Below are positions 34,329-43,458 of a stretch of DNA of 64,000 bases, piece by piece (positions within the stretch are counted from its first letter, which is position 1; every line of letters begins with the position of its first letter). Position numbers and translations under genes: made by a program. The notes under the pieces were generated by a model that had not been told where the DNA came from, searched no databases, and saw only the letters and a program-made list of their open reading frames with translations. This stretch comes from Flagellimonas algicola. Lineage in GTDB: Bacteria; Bacteroidota; Bacteroidia; Flavobacteriales; Flavobacteriaceae. Location of the stretch: the NCBI RefSeq assembly GCF_005937185.1, contig NZ_VCNI01000005.1:45464-109463 (forward strand). The letters are read 5' to 3'.

Positions 34329-36047
34329 TTAAATATTTTGCTGTTTAAGTTGCTCTACAATATAATCTGATGTTCTCCAAGAGAGGGCCAAAATGGTCCA
34401 AGTCGGGTTTTTATCTGCCTGCGATACAAATGGGCCTGCGTCAACAATAAAAACATTATCTACATCGTGAAGTTGTTGGTAACTGTTGACAACCGAAGTT
34501 TTCTTATTATCTCCCATTCGGGTGGTACCCACTTCATGAATGATTTCACCCGGCACCAAAATACCATAATTGGTATCCTTGCCCGGTTTTCCTCCCAGCG
34601 GTTCGCCTCCCATGTTATGCATGATTTCCTCAAAGGTATCGTGCATGTGTTTCACTTGTTTGATCTCATGGTCTGTCCATTTGTAATTGAACTTAAGGAT
34701 AGGAACACCGAACTCGTCCACTTTGGTTGGGTCGATCTCGCAGTAATTATCTTTTTGGGCTACAGACTCACCTCTTCCCGCCATTCCGATTACGGATCCG
34801 TAATATTTTTTGATATCCTTCCGCAGTCCGTTCCCATATCCACCTACAGGTAGTCCAAAGAAGGAATTGAAGTCGTTCACATTGAATCCAAATCCGTAAC
34901 TGGGCATGCCAAGACCACCCCACATTTCAATATGGTATCCTCTTGGGAAATCCAAATTTTCATTTTCCAACCACCAAGGGGTATATACATGCATTCCGCC
35001 AACACCATCTTCATTATAGGTCTCGCGGTTCATCAAGTCAGGAACAAATGCCATTCTGTTCGTTCCTGTTGAATCGTGCAAATATTTGCCCACGATATCA
35101 CTGCTATTTCCCAAACCGTTGGGGTGTTGGGTACTTTTGGAATTGAGGAGAATTCTAGCGGAACTACAGGCCGAGGCAGCCAAAACCACTATTTTCCCTT
35201 TGAGTTTATATTCCTTACGGTCTTCTTTGTTGATATAGGAAACACCGGTAGCTTTACCTTCTTCGTTTGTAGTGACCTCCCTAACCATGCAATTCACAAA
35301 TAAGTCTATTTGACCACCATTTTTTTGAGCCGGAAATATGAGGCATGTTCCGGAAGAGAAATCTGCGTATACCTGACAGGCTCGTGAGCACTGACCACAG
35401 TAAAAGCAAACGCCCCTATCATTATTTATTTTTTTGGTCAACATGGACATCCTGGACGGATAAACCGGAATGTTGGACTTTCTTGCTCCTTTGATGTAGA
35501 AAAGTTCGTGTAGCCTTGGTTTTGGAGGTGGAAGAAAAAAACCATCCGGGTCATTGGGCAAACCCTCATTGGTACCAAAAACCCCAATTAGCTTATCTAC
35601 TTTATCATAGTATGGTTTAACATCATCGTAGCCAATGGGCCAATTGTCTCCAAGCCCATCAATGTTCTTTCTTTTAAAATCCTTAGGGCCAAAACGCAGG
35701 GAAATTCTTCCCCAATGGTTGGTTCTCCCTCCAAGCATTCGCGAACGGAACCATTTAAAGTCAGTACCTTCTTCTTTTGCATAAGGCTCTCCTTCAATTT
35801 CCCATCCGCCATAGGCAGAATCAAAATCCCCAAAGGGTCTTACGGTACTGGCCCCTCGTCTGGGTGATTCGTGTGGCCATTTCAATTGGGTCATTTGTTC
35901 TGGATCGGCTGGATCAAAATAGGGGCCTGCTTCAACTACGGCTACTTTTAATCCTGCTTCGGAAAGTATTTTTGTAGCCATTCCGCCGCCGGCACCCGAG
36001 CCTACAATAATCACGTCATAGACCGTGGAATTTTCAATTATTTGCAT
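34329..36047 (-). CDS. GMC family dehydrogenase with an Fe-S type cysteine motif
   Basis: 572 residues from the ATG at 36047 (MQIIENSTVYDVIIVGSGAG), 24 bases inside the longest frame. FAD-binding VIIVGSGAGGGMATKIL and GGRTNHWGRISLRF identify the GMC fold; the C-terminal part has HEVGTTRMGD. No signal peptide is seen, so export probably rides on the small subunit. Near the middle is C-F-Y-C-G-Q-C-S-R-A-C, a C-x2-C-x2-C-x3-C pattern like that thought to bind an Fe-S cluster in FAD-linked sugar dehydrogenases. It oxidises a sugar or alcohol; the exact substrate is unknown. Confidence 0.9.
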   Translation of the reverse strand: MQIIENSTVYDVIIVGSGAGGGMATKILSEAGLKVAVVEAGPYFDPADPEQMTQLKWPHESPRRGASTVRPFGDFDSAYGGWEIEGEPYAKEEGTDFKWFRSRMLGGRTNHWGRISLRFGPKDFKRKNIDGLGDNWPIGYDDVKPYYDKVDKLIGVFGTNEGLPNDPDGFFLPPPKPRLHELFYIKGARKSNIPVYPSRMSMLTKKINNDRGVCFYCGQCSRACQVYADFSSGTCLIFPAQKNGGQIDLFVNCMVREVTTNEEGKATGVSYINKEDRKEYKLKGKIVVLAASACSSARILLNSKSTQHPNGLGNSSDIVGKYLHDSTGTNRMAFVPDLMNRETYNEDGVGGMHVYTPWWLENENLDFPRGYHIEMWGGLGMPSYGFGFNVNDFNSFFGLPVGGYGNGLRKDIKKYYGSVIGMAGRGESVAQKDNYCEIDPTKVDEFGVPILKFNYKWTDHEIKQVKHMHDTFEEIMHNMGGEPLGGKPGKDTNYGILVPGEIIHEVGTTRMGDNKKTSVVNSYQQLHDVDNVFIVDAGPFVSQADKNPTWTILALSWRTSDYIVEQLKQQNI

Positions 36048-36160
36048 AGGTTGGAAGTATTTGTCCAACAAAGTATAAAAATATGATGAAGCAACTGCGT
36101 TTTTTTCGCTTTTTGACAGCTAAACTAAAATTAGTGACAAAAAACGACGGAAGTAGGGTG

Positions 36161-36943
36161 CTAAAAATCTTTTCTTTTTGCCTTGTGAACCATTCTCCAA
36201 ACCGGAAGTATGGTCCAGATCATCAAGACACCCATGGAGACAAAAAATCCAAAATTAGTTCCGAAGAATTTCTTGAAAACTGCCCCGGTATAACCCAAAA
36301 GAGCTGAAATGTCCAGTTTTAGAAGAATCAACGTCCGGGAAAGATCAATAGGATTGAGCATGGTAGAAACCAAGGAGAAATTATCCAACGGATATTCTTC
36401 AAAAATGATGAGTGAAATCAGAAAAATTCCGTCATAGATAACAGCCAAAAACAGCCACAATAGCACAGCATAACCGAACCCTTTGATTTTATTTTCATTG
36501 GACAATGCTATATTGAAGGCCAAAGCCGTAAAGATAAAGGTGAGGAATGCCCCAGCCACCAAAAGGAGTGAGAAATCCCAAATAGCATTGCTCTTTAATA
36601 AGCCGTAGAGGGTAAAGGGAATTCCCAATCCCAGCACCAAACTCATTGCTAAAGAGCCCGAAACGCCCAGATATTGCCCTAAAAATATAGAGGTTCTTTT
36701 GATGGGTTGCGCCAACAACAGTTCTGTGAATTCCTTGGAGTTGTAGTAATACATGACACCAAATATGGTAGCAATCAAGGGCACTAGGACAATGATGATG
36801 TTCATCAAGGTTATGACGGCTTTGGACACATCATTGTTCAAAAAAAGCAACACAAAACCCAGTAGCAGATAAAAAATAAAGTACACATAACTCCAGCGGC
36901 TGCGCATAAGGTCGTAAAAACTATATTTTAGAATTTTAAGCAT
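36161..36943 (-). CDS. nosY: ABC transporter permease NosY
   Basis: 260 residues with six hydrophobic segments; the start KYSFYDLMRSRWSYVYFIFYL and the middle YYYNSKEFTELLLAQPIKRTSIFLGQ match NosY-type ABC-2 permeases. Together with NosF and NosD it moves a sulfur species needed for the CuZ centre of NosZ. Last gene of the nos operon, overlapping nosF by 8 bases. Confidence 0.9.
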   Translation of the reverse strand: MLKILKYSFYDLMRSRWSYVYFIFYLLLGFVLLFLNNDVSKAVITLMNIIIVLVPLIATIFGVMYYYNSKEFTELLLAQPIKRTSIFLGQYLGVSGSLAMSLVLGLGIPFTLYGLLKSNAIWDFSLLLVAGAFLTFIFTALAFNIALSNENKIKGFGYAVLLWLFLAVIYDGIFLISLIIFEEYPLDNFSLVSTMLNPIDLSRTLILLKLDISALLGYTGAVFKKFFGTNFGFFVSMGVLMIWTILPVWRMVHKAKRKDF

Positions 36944-37646
36944 GTTGGGGCTGGGTTGCTATGGCCGCAATGGCGTGTTCAATGTCAGTTTGTTCTGTTT
37001 TGCTCTTGAGTTGTTCAAGACTGCCTTTAAAATATATTTTCCCTTCCAGTAGATAAATGATTTCGTCTGCCACTTCTTCCACAAATTGGAGGATATGGGA
37101 GGTTATCAGAATGGTTTTACCCTTGTTTTTTTCTTCCTGAATCAATTTTTTGAGATTGATCAGGGCCAAGGGATCTAATCCAGTGGTGGGTTCATCCAAG
37201 ATGAGTAGCGGGGAATCAAACATAAAGGATAAAACAATATTCACTTTTTGTTTGGTTCCACCAGAAAGGGTTGTCAATTTTTTGTCCAGGAAGTCCTCTA
37301 GCTTGAACAGTTCAATGAGTTCATCTGCCCTGTTGGGCTTTTGCCTAAGGTCTACGATCATCTTGATCAGTTCCCTTACTTTGAGGTTGCCGGGAAAATT
37401 TGCAATCTGCGGAAGGTAGTTGATTTCTTTGCGATAGTTCCAATTGGTTTTGATGGCGGCACCCAATACTGAAATGCTCCCTTTATCCATGATTACCATG
37501 CCCAGAATACTCTTGATCAAGGTGGTTTTTCCCGAACCGTTGGGTCCTAGAATGGCAAAAATACCGCCTCCATCTATTTCTAGATCAAGATTATCCAGTA
37601 CTTGGGTCTTACCAAATTTTTTATGAAGGTTAGCTACTTGGATCAT
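36936..37646 (-). CDS. nosF: ABC transporter ATP-binding protein NosF
   Basis: 236 residues. Walker A GPNGSGKTTLIKS, signature LSGGTKQKVNI and Walker B LLILDEPTTGLDP are all intact. It is the energiser of the NosDFY complex in CuZ maturation. The start overlaps nosD by 4 bases and the end overlaps nosY by 8, so the three subunits are translationally coupled. Confidence 0.94.
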   Translation of the reverse strand: MIQVANLHKKFGKTQVLDNLDLEIDGGGIFAILGPNGSGKTTLIKSILGMVIMDKGSISVLGAAIKTNWNYRKEINYLPQIANFPGNLKVRELIKMIVDLRQKPNRADELIELFKLEDFLDKKLTTLSGGTKQKVNIVLSFMFDSPLLILDEPTTGLDPLALINLKKLIQEEKNKGKTILITSHILQFVEEVADEIIYLLEGKIYFKGSLEQLKSKTEQTDIEHAIAAIATQPQHA

Positions 37647-38881
37647 TGCAGTTTTTTCATCAATGGACTATTGTCCCTTAAATTATCTGGAGTGAAAACA
37701 GGGGATACTTTTTCGGAAAAGTCGATGATATCCATAAAAAGACTTCGAAGCAATACAATGGTTTCAGGGGTTCTATTGACAATGTACGAAAAGAGTTTTA
37801 CAGGTCTATAGGGCACATCGCCAACCCCGTTCTTATCCAAATCATAACCGGTATAATTACTCCAATAATTACCGCTGAAAGAATTGTCGTTCAGTTTGCT
37901 GTTATAGGAAACATCAAAGGAGTTGTACAAGAAATTATTTGATGAAAAAACATTGCTGTAGCAGGCCCCGCGTACTTTCAATGCCCATCCATTGTTCACA
38001 AAATCATTTTCCTTATAGTTAATACGATTAGAACCTTCTATGCTGATACCTACGGTGTTTTCTTCAAAAGTATTCCCGATAATCTCAGAATCGTTGATTT
38101 CCTTTAAAAGCATTCCGAATGATGCCGCACCCCAGTTTTTCTTGAAGGTGTTATTGTACATTTTTATCTTCTTGGAAAACATTACGGCAACTCCGGCACC
38201 GTTATTTTCAAAAGTATTGTCTTGGTATAAATCGTCATTAGAGAACATAAAATGAAGTCCGTAACGTACATTGTTGGTGCTGATATTGTTCTTGATGACG
38301 ATCTGGTCCGAAAACTCCAAATAGATTCCGTCCCTTACATGTTGCACAATGTTGTTCTCTACTGATACATTTTGGCAATACCATAGCTGTATGCCGTTCC
38401 CTGAATTAAATTCCTCTACCGCATCTCCAATAATTTTGTTGTGAAACACCCTTCCATCTGTGGATTTTTCCAGATAAATACCAAAAAAGAGCTTTTCCAA
38501 GACTACATTTTGAATGAGGAAGTTTTTGCTTTTAACCACTCGTATGGCTGCATAATCTGATGTATAGCTGGTTCCAACATTGATGATGAATAATCCATCA
38601 ATGGTAACGTTGTCAGAGGTAACGGTGAATATTTCACCTTGATCCTCGCCATCAACAACAGGGTAATCTTTGCCTATAATGGTCAATGGCTTGTCCACGA
38701 TGATATCGAATTCTAAATAAGTGCCCTTTTTGATCAGAAGCGTGTCATAAGCTTGGGCTTGGTCAATTCCTTCTTTGATGGATTTAATAGGGCATGTGGA
38801 ACAGATTTCCAAGGTTGACCCATGGGAAGCCGCTCCAAATGCCATAAAAAGTATTAAAAGAAGTTTATTCCAAACGTTCAC
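37643..38881 (-). CDS. nosD: periplasmic copper-site assembly protein NosD
   Basis: 412 residues with a signal peptide. The main body is a right-handed parallel beta-helix (many repeats of NNxF/NxI form, such as NNIVQHVRDGIYLEFSDQ). The late SFSGNYWSNYTGYDLDKNG is typical of NosD. It receives sulfur/copper for CuZ assembly in the periplasm. It stands between the small cupin gene and nosF. Confidence 0.94.
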   Translation of the reverse strand: MNVWNKLLLILFMAFGAASHGSTLEICSTCPIKSIKEGIDQAQAYDTLLIKKGTYLEFDIIVDKPLTIIGKDYPVVDGEDQGEIFTVTSDNVTIDGLFIINVGTSYTSDYAAIRVVKSKNFLIQNVVLEKLFFGIYLEKSTDGRVFHNKIIGDAVEEFNSGNGIQLWYCQNVSVENNIVQHVRDGIYLEFSDQIVIKNNISTNNVRYGLHFMFSNDDLYQDNTFENNGAGVAVMFSKKIKMYNNTFKKNWGAASFGMLLKEINDSEIIGNTFEENTVGISIEGSNRINYKENDFVNNGWALKVRGACYSNVFSSNNFLYNSFDVSYNSKLNDNSFSGNYWSNYTGYDLDKNGVGDVPYRPVKLFSYIVNRTPETIVLLRSLFMDIIDFSEKVSPVFTPDNLRDNSPLMKKLQ

Positions 38882-38888
38882 AACCTGT

Positions 38889-39182
38889 TTATCTGATGAT
38901 TAGGAATTTGGAATTTTTATGGGCTTTTACCCAGTGAATTTCATCCTTTGGAAAATTGAAATATTGCTGTTCCATAAGCCTGTAATTGTGCTTGTTGATT
39001 CGAAAGTCAATATCCCCTTCCAAAACCAATAAATGTACATCTTTGGGAGAACTGTGTTCTGGGAATATAGCATCTTTTTCCAGGGAAATCAACAATACTT
39101 CCAAGGATTCCGTTTTGGTTAATTGATGCACTTTTAGGCCATCGAATCTTTCCGTTCTGATATGGTTGTCTATTTTGTACAT
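38889..39182 (-). CDS. small cupin-like protein of the nos operon
   Basis: 97 residues, no signal peptide. Short cupin pattern: HLLVLEGDIDFRINKHNYRL then FNFPKDEIHWVKAHKNSKF, with a possible metal site (H in FPEHSSPKDVH and IHWVKAH). It sits between nosL and nosD with spacings of 8 and 7 bases. The role is unknown; a metal-binding or sensing role in NosZ assembly is inference. Confidence 0.75.
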   Translation of the reverse strand: MYKIDNHIRTERFDGLKVHQLTKTESLEVLLISLEKDAIFPEHSSPKDVHLLVLEGDIDFRINKHNYRLMEQQYFNFPKDEIHWVKAHKNSKFLIIR

Positions 39183-39190
39183 GGCTTCAG

Positions 39191-39637
39191 TTAGTTGTGG
39201 AGATGGACTAGCAATTCGTTCCAGGTATATAGTTCTCCCATTGATTTTTCGAGGATGGCAATGGCTTCATCCTTTGTTTCAAAGGCCGTTAGATATGCAC
39301 CCATTGGGCTGGGAATGGATTTGCTGATTAAAAATGTGGATTGGGTGGCATCAATCAGTTCCTTGGGTTCGGTATAGTGGTTGCATAAATAAAGGGCGAC
39401 CGTATTGGAGTCCACTTCCTTTAGATAATTGACCATGCATTCAACAGCATCAAATTTGAATGCCTTCCCTTTTTTGGTGACCAATTGTGCTGCATGCTGG
39501 GCATCAACAATGGTCATTCTGCAAAAGTGACACCCATCTGTACCATAGGTAATTTCCTGTGGCTTTGCATTACAACTCAGCAATGCCACCGTAGCCAATA
39601 GAAACAAAAACACTCTAGATACGCGATGGATTCTCAT
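39191..39637 (-). CDS. nosL: copper chaperone NosL
   Basis: 148 residues, lipoprotein signal ending LLSCNAK. The copper motif C-H-F-C-R-M (in GTDGCHFCRMTIVD) is the typical NosL C-x-x-C-x-M. It delivers Cu(I) to apo-NosZ in the periplasm. Spacing to both neighbours is under 10 bases. Confidence 0.94.
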   Translation of the reverse strand: MRIHRVSRVFLFLLATVALLSCNAKPQEITYGTDGCHFCRMTIVDAQHAAQLVTKKGKAFKFDAVECMVNYLKEVDSNTVALYLCNHYTEPKELIDATQSTFLISKSIPSPMGAYLTAFETKDEAIAILEKSMGELYTWNELLVHLHN

Positions 39638-39638
39638 A

Positions 39639-40241
39639 CTAACTGATTTTAAGTTTTTTATTTTCCTTTCTTACAAATAGATAGGCGAGCAGGGATAAAC
39701 CCATGCCAATACCGAGGCTTACTGCACCCAATTGAGGGTAGGAGTGAGCTGTGAAATTAAGGATATCCTTAGATCCAAAAAGAGGAGGTTGAAATCCCAT
39801 GACGGATCCATCTGGATTGGTAAATTTCATGATGGCCTTGGGATCTAGGTCATGTCCATAATCGTGTTCCCAGAGGTAAAAATCGTATAGCCCAGCACTA
39901 CTCAGTACCACCATCAGTATAAACCAATACAAATACCATTTGTGATTGGCTTTCCATGCAATTAGGAGTCCTATAAACGTAGTGATTAAGATTCCGGCAG
40001 GGAATATCTTGAACTCCGGAATAGCTTCCGGAATATATTTCATACCCACATAATGGTTCATCAAATTGATGTTTTTGATGTCGTGAGGGTTGGCATCCGA
40101 AAAGTCGTTGATATGGATGAACATACCCAATGGCGTTGGATACTGCGGTGCTTCCAAGGTTATTTTCCATAAAGGGAATACAAACAGCAACAGGGGGAGC
40201 AAGGCTCCAACTAGCATCAAGATCTTAGCTTTCTTTTTCAT
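39639..40241 (-). CDS. nos-associated four-helix membrane protein
   Basis: 200 residues from ATG 40241 (MKKKAKILMLVGALLPLLL); a longer frame adds 18 unlikely residues. About four membrane segments (residues ~7-24, 84-102, 108-126, 175-195). Between the first two is a periplasmic loop with VFPLWKITLEAPQYPTPLGM. I recognise the PLWxIxLxAPQYPxxLGM pattern from proteins in Bacteroidetes nos and respiratory clusters but not a proven function. It directly follows the terminator behind nosZ and begins the assembly part of the operon. Confidence 0.8.
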   Translation of the reverse strand: MKKKAKILMLVGALLPLLLFVFPLWKITLEAPQYPTPLGMFIHINDFSDANPHDIKNINLMNHYVGMKYIPEAIPEFKIFPAGILITTFIGLLIAWKANHKWYLYWFILMVVLSSAGLYDFYLWEHDYGHDLDPKAIMKFTNPDGSVMGFQPPLFGSKDILNFTAHSYPQLGAVSLGIGMGLSLLAYLFVRKENKKLKIS

Positions 40242-40260
40242 GGATGGGATAATTAAGTTT

Positions 40261-40288
40261 GAAAAAGCGGGAGGGAAGCCCTCCCGCT
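40261..40288 (-). terminator. terminator-like hairpin between nosZ and the nos assembly genes
   Basis: Perfect 10-bp stem AGCGGGAGGG / CCCTCCCGCT with a 3-base loop, and on the minus strand five T follow. It lies 32 bases after the nosZ stop and 20 bases before the membrane protein gene. Confidence 0.8.
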
Positions 40289-40319
40289 GATTCATTCACA
40301 ATTCAACTTTGCACTAAAA

Positions 40320-42278
40320 CTAATCTTCACCCAGTGACCAGCTCAATTCAATATTGGAACTGGCAGGGGAAACTCTTACATAACCTTGCATTTCTTGGTG
40401 TAGGGCTGAACAGAAATCGGTACAGTAAAAAGGCCATACCCCTACTTGCTTGGGTTCCCAAACAAAGGTTTCCGTCTGCCCTGGCATAATCAACAGTTCT
40501 GAAGTATTGGCGCCAATCATACTTACTCCATGGGGTACATCATAATCCTGTTCCAAATTGGTAACATGGAAGTAGACCTTGTCCCCAACCTTGATTCCTT
40601 CAATATTGTCAGGATTAAAGTGACTTCGGATCATGGTCATATACACATGTACCTCGTTGCCGTTACGCTCCACTTTTACATTGGCATCGGAAGTAGTTGC
40701 ATATTTATGCTTATTCTCTTCCAGATTGTATATTTTCTTGGATCTTTCTTTCACCAAATCGGCGGCTATACCAGCAGCATAGTGAGGTTCTCCAACCGTT
40801 GGGAAGTCAAGAAGAAGTTCCATTTTTTCACCAGAAATATCGTATAGCTGTGCTGACTGTGTTACTTCAGGTCCAGTTGGCAGATATCTATCCTTGGTAA
40901 TCTTATTCATCGCAAGCACGTATTTACCAAATGGTTTTCTTGAATTTCCGCCTGGAATCATCAAGTGACCCACGGAATAGTAACAAGGTTGTCTGTCCAC
41001 TACCTCCCATGTACCTACTTTCCATTTTACCACTTCGGATGAAATGAAGAACGTGGTATATCCATTTCCGTTTCCATCAAATTCGGTATGTAGTGGTCCT
41101 AGACCGGCCTGTTTCACACTTCCAGCGAGTACGTCTTCAAAACTTAGGATTGGAATGCCGTATGCTTCACCGTCAAATTTCTCATTTTCAATAGCCTGAA
41201 TCATTTTGCTAAAGGAGTGTACGGTCAAATCTGAAGATAATTTTCCGTTCCCTACAATATACTCTCCCGTAGGATCAACATCACAACCGTGAGGCGATTT
41301 GGGTGTTGGGAGCAAATAAACCAAACCAGGTAATTCTGAGGCATCCAAAACCCTCACTTCTTTTTTCATGGTTGAAGTTGCTGTATGGGTCTCTTCATCA
41401 TACACATTATGTGCATAGTTGGCTGGCATTGTCTGGAATTTTCCTTCTTTGATGTATTCCTCTGCCTTTTTCCAATTCACAGCTGCAATGAAATCCTTGT
41501 CGTTTTGGGAAGCGTTCACTTCCATTAATGAATGCGATTCTTCGGAGTTGTATGTAGAAAAGAACATCCATCCATGTGATGCTCCCCTTCCAGGGTGGGC
41601 CAAGTCATAATCAAATCCTGGCATCAGCACTTGGAATGAAAGATCCATTCCTCCGTCCTCGGGGTCTACACTAATAAAGGAAAGTGAGCCTTGGAAATTG
41701 CCCTTGTATTCGTTAATGGGCATATCCCTTTGCGGAATAGGAACAGAAAATCGGGTTCCTGCTACCACATACTCCGTGTTTTCAGTAACAAAAGCGGAAC
41801 TGTGGTTACCGGCACTGTTCGGAATCTCAATGATTTCAGTGGTTTCAAAAACGCTAAGGTCAATTTTGGCAATCCTTGGAGTGTTGTTCCCATTGATAAA
41901 TACAAATCTACCATCCAATTCCCCATTGGTTTGGGAAATGTCTGGGTGGTGGGAATCATCCCAGGGAATAAATCCATGGGAAGTATTTAGCATGGGCTTG
42001 GTTTCTTCATTGTACCCCCATGCTTTTTCTGCATCTTGTGAAAACACCGGAATGACTTTGAACAGCCTTCCAGAAGGAAGTCCGTAGACGGAAAGTTGTC
42101 CACTAAAACCTCCAGAGACAAAGGCATAGAACTCATCGTGTTCCCCGGGTGCCACATAAACCTTCTCCGCAGCACTGGATGACAGTGCCCCGTTGGAGCT
42201 ATTGCCCCCTTGATTACAGCTAACCAGTAACATGGTTGTAGCTATTAGGGCAAGCATTAAAAAGCGAAATTTATTCAT
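40320..42278 (-). CDS. nosZ: nitrous oxide reductase, clade II (Sec-exported)
   Basis: 652 residues. The N-terminus is a lipoprotein-type Sec signal (LALIATTMLLVSCNQ), not a Tat signal, which marks clade II. The beta-propeller has CuZ histidines in DDSHHPDIS, GRGASHGWMF, KSPHGCDVDP, GPLHTEFDGNG and GEPHYAAG. The C-terminal cupredoxin has the CuA motif C619-TDF-C623-SAL-H627-QE-M630. It reduces N2O to N2 in the periplasm, probably fed by the cytochrome c of this operon. nosR and nosX are missing, as usual in clade II; other clade II genes (nosB, nosG, nosH) are also not seen here. Confidence 0.97.
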   Translation of the reverse strand: MNKFRFLMLALIATTMLLVSCNQGGNSSNGALSSSAAEKVYVAPGEHDEFYAFVSGGFSGQLSVYGLPSGRLFKVIPVFSQDAEKAWGYNEETKPMLNTSHGFIPWDDSHHPDISQTNGELDGRFVFINGNNTPRIAKIDLSVFETTEIIEIPNSAGNHSSAFVTENTEYVVAGTRFSVPIPQRDMPINEYKGNFQGSLSFISVDPEDGGMDLSFQVLMPGFDYDLAHPGRGASHGWMFFSTYNSEESHSLMEVNASQNDKDFIAAVNWKKAEEYIKEGKFQTMPANYAHNVYDEETHTATSTMKKEVRVLDASELPGLVYLLPTPKSPHGCDVDPTGEYIVGNGKLSSDLTVHSFSKMIQAIENEKFDGEAYGIPILSFEDVLAGSVKQAGLGPLHTEFDGNGNGYTTFFISSEVVKWKVGTWEVVDRQPCYYSVGHLMIPGGNSRKPFGKYVLAMNKITKDRYLPTGPEVTQSAQLYDISGEKMELLLDFPTVGEPHYAAGIAADLVKERSKKIYNLEENKHKYATTSDANVKVERNGNEVHVYMTMIRSHFNPDNIEGIKVGDKVYFHVTNLEQDYDVPHGVSMIGANTSELLIMPGQTETFVWEPKQVGVWPFYCTDFCSALHQEMQGYVRVSPASSNIELSWSLGED

Positions 42279-42309
42279 CGTAGTTGTTTTTATTTTAATT
42301 GTTGATTTT

Positions 42310-42891
42310 CTATTCTTCTGGTGGAAGCATTACCTTGTCCACTACATGCACAATGCCATTACCGGCAGGTACGCTTGCCAAAATTTTGGCCCCACCAACA
42401 AACACATCATCCCCTTGAACTTCTACCTGTACGCTCTGGTTATTGGCTTGTCCCAGTTTCTTGAATTTCTTGAGGAAATCCTTGCTGTATTTACCTGGAG
42501 TAACATGGTATTGCAGGATGTTGGCCAGGGCGGCTTTGTTTTCAGGTTTAAGCAAATTTTCAACCGTTCCTTCAGGTAAGGCTTCAAAAGCTGCGTTGGT
42601 GGGCGCAAAGACCATAAGGGGCCCTGCATTGACCAAGGCATTTTCCAACTCGGCTGCTTGCACGGCAGCTACTAATGTGGAGTGGTCCTTGGAGCCAATG
42701 GCAATGTCAAGGACGTTGGGTGTGGCTTCGTCATCCTTTAGGAATGCTTGGCCCTGTTTTTTGCTTTCTTGCTGTGACGCCACCTCATTGGTGGACGGGC
42801 TCTGGGTTTTGGTCTCGTTCTTGCAGCCGGTCAAAAGGGATCCGGCAAGGAACAGACCAATGAAAAGTTTAATGCTGGTTGCTAGTTTCAT
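42310..42891 (-). CDS. fasciclin-domain lipoprotein
   Basis: 193 residues with a lipoprotein signal (FIGLFLAGSLLTGCKNE). One fasciclin (FAS1) domain covers residues ~60-190: NVLDIAIGSKDHSTLVAAVQ, then GPLMVFAPTNAAFEALPEGT, and the late NGIVHVVDKVMLPP. FAS1 proteins mediate adhesion or protein contacts. Placed between the cytochrome c gene and nosZ, it could anchor or scaffold the periplasmic reductase; this is inference. Confidence 0.9.
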   Translation of the reverse strand: MKLATSIKLFIGLFLAGSLLTGCKNETKTQSPSTNEVASQQESKKQGQAFLKDDEATPNVLDIAIGSKDHSTLVAAVQAAELENALVNAGPLMVFAPTNAAFEALPEGTVENLLKPENKAALANILQYHVTPGKYSKDFLKKFKKLGQANNQSVQVEVQGDDVFVGGAKILASVPAGNGIVHVVDKVMLPPEE

Positions 42892-42899
42892 ACAAATAT

Positions 42900-43403
42900 T
42901 TATAAGGTTCTAAAGTATTCAAGCACGGCCCGGGCTTGTTCTTCTGTCAGCCCTTGATTGGCCATGGGAGATCCGTTAAATTCCATAAATAGATCTTTGG
43001 CTAGCGCGTCCTCCTTTACCATACCTTCAGGATTTAGGATCATATTCATGACCCACTCGGGAGAGCGCCTGTTTAAAATACCATCAGGGGCAGGCCCAAT
43101 GAATTTTTTGCCAATTCTGTGGCAAGCAAGACACATTTGATCATAGACCGCTTTACCCTCATCAGCCATGGCTTGGTCAATGGCATCGTTAAGGGTTACC
43201 GAGGTAACTGGACCAACACCTTTGCTTTCCAAGTCTATTCTTTCCGAAGCCTTGGTGGTTTCTGTTTCCACCTTTTGCTCGGTTTTTTGGGTGGTTTTTT
43301 GCCTTTCAACCTGGAAGCCATCTTGTTTTTTTTCTTGTTTGCCTCCGCAAGCAATAAGTAGGGTCAAGAGTAATAGCGAACTGCCTTTTACAATAATTTT
43401 CAT
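42900..43403 (-). CDS. monoheme cytochrome c lipoprotein
   Basis: 167 residues with a lipoprotein signal (SSLLLLTLLIACGGK). After a ~50-residue charged linker comes a small class I cytochrome c domain: heme motif C-L-A-C-H (MCLACHRIGKKF), and the axial Met in FNGSPMANQG. It is the first gene of the nos operon and the likely electron donor to NosZ. Its ATG lies 22 bases after the expected transcript start of the divergent nos promoter. Confidence 0.92.
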   Translation of the reverse strand: MKIIVKGSSLLLLTLLIACGGKQEKKQDGFQVERQKTTQKTEQKVETETTKASERIDLESKGVGPVTSVTLNDAIDQAMADEGKAVYDQMCLACHRIGKKFIGPAPDGILNRRSPEWVMNMILNPEGMVKEDALAKDLFMEFNGSPMANQGLTEEQARAVLEYFRTL

Positions 43404-43428
43404 GTGATATCAATTGTTGGATTTGGGG

Positions 43429-43436
43429 CAAATGTA
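43429..43436 (-). promoter_or_regulatory. -7 box of the nos operon
   Basis: TACATTTG on the minus strand fits TAnnTTTG. The expected start near 43425 gives a 22-base leader. No good -33 box, as expected where an activator is needed. Confidence 0.6.
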
Positions 43437-43458
43437 TGGGCAGAATTCGGCGCAGAAT

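Noticed and set aside
36117..36139. TGTCAC and TGTC on the minus strand before the GMC gene, like the ECF promoter
   Set aside because: The gap between the boxes is about 12 bases, not 16, and the seventh base differs; probably chance.
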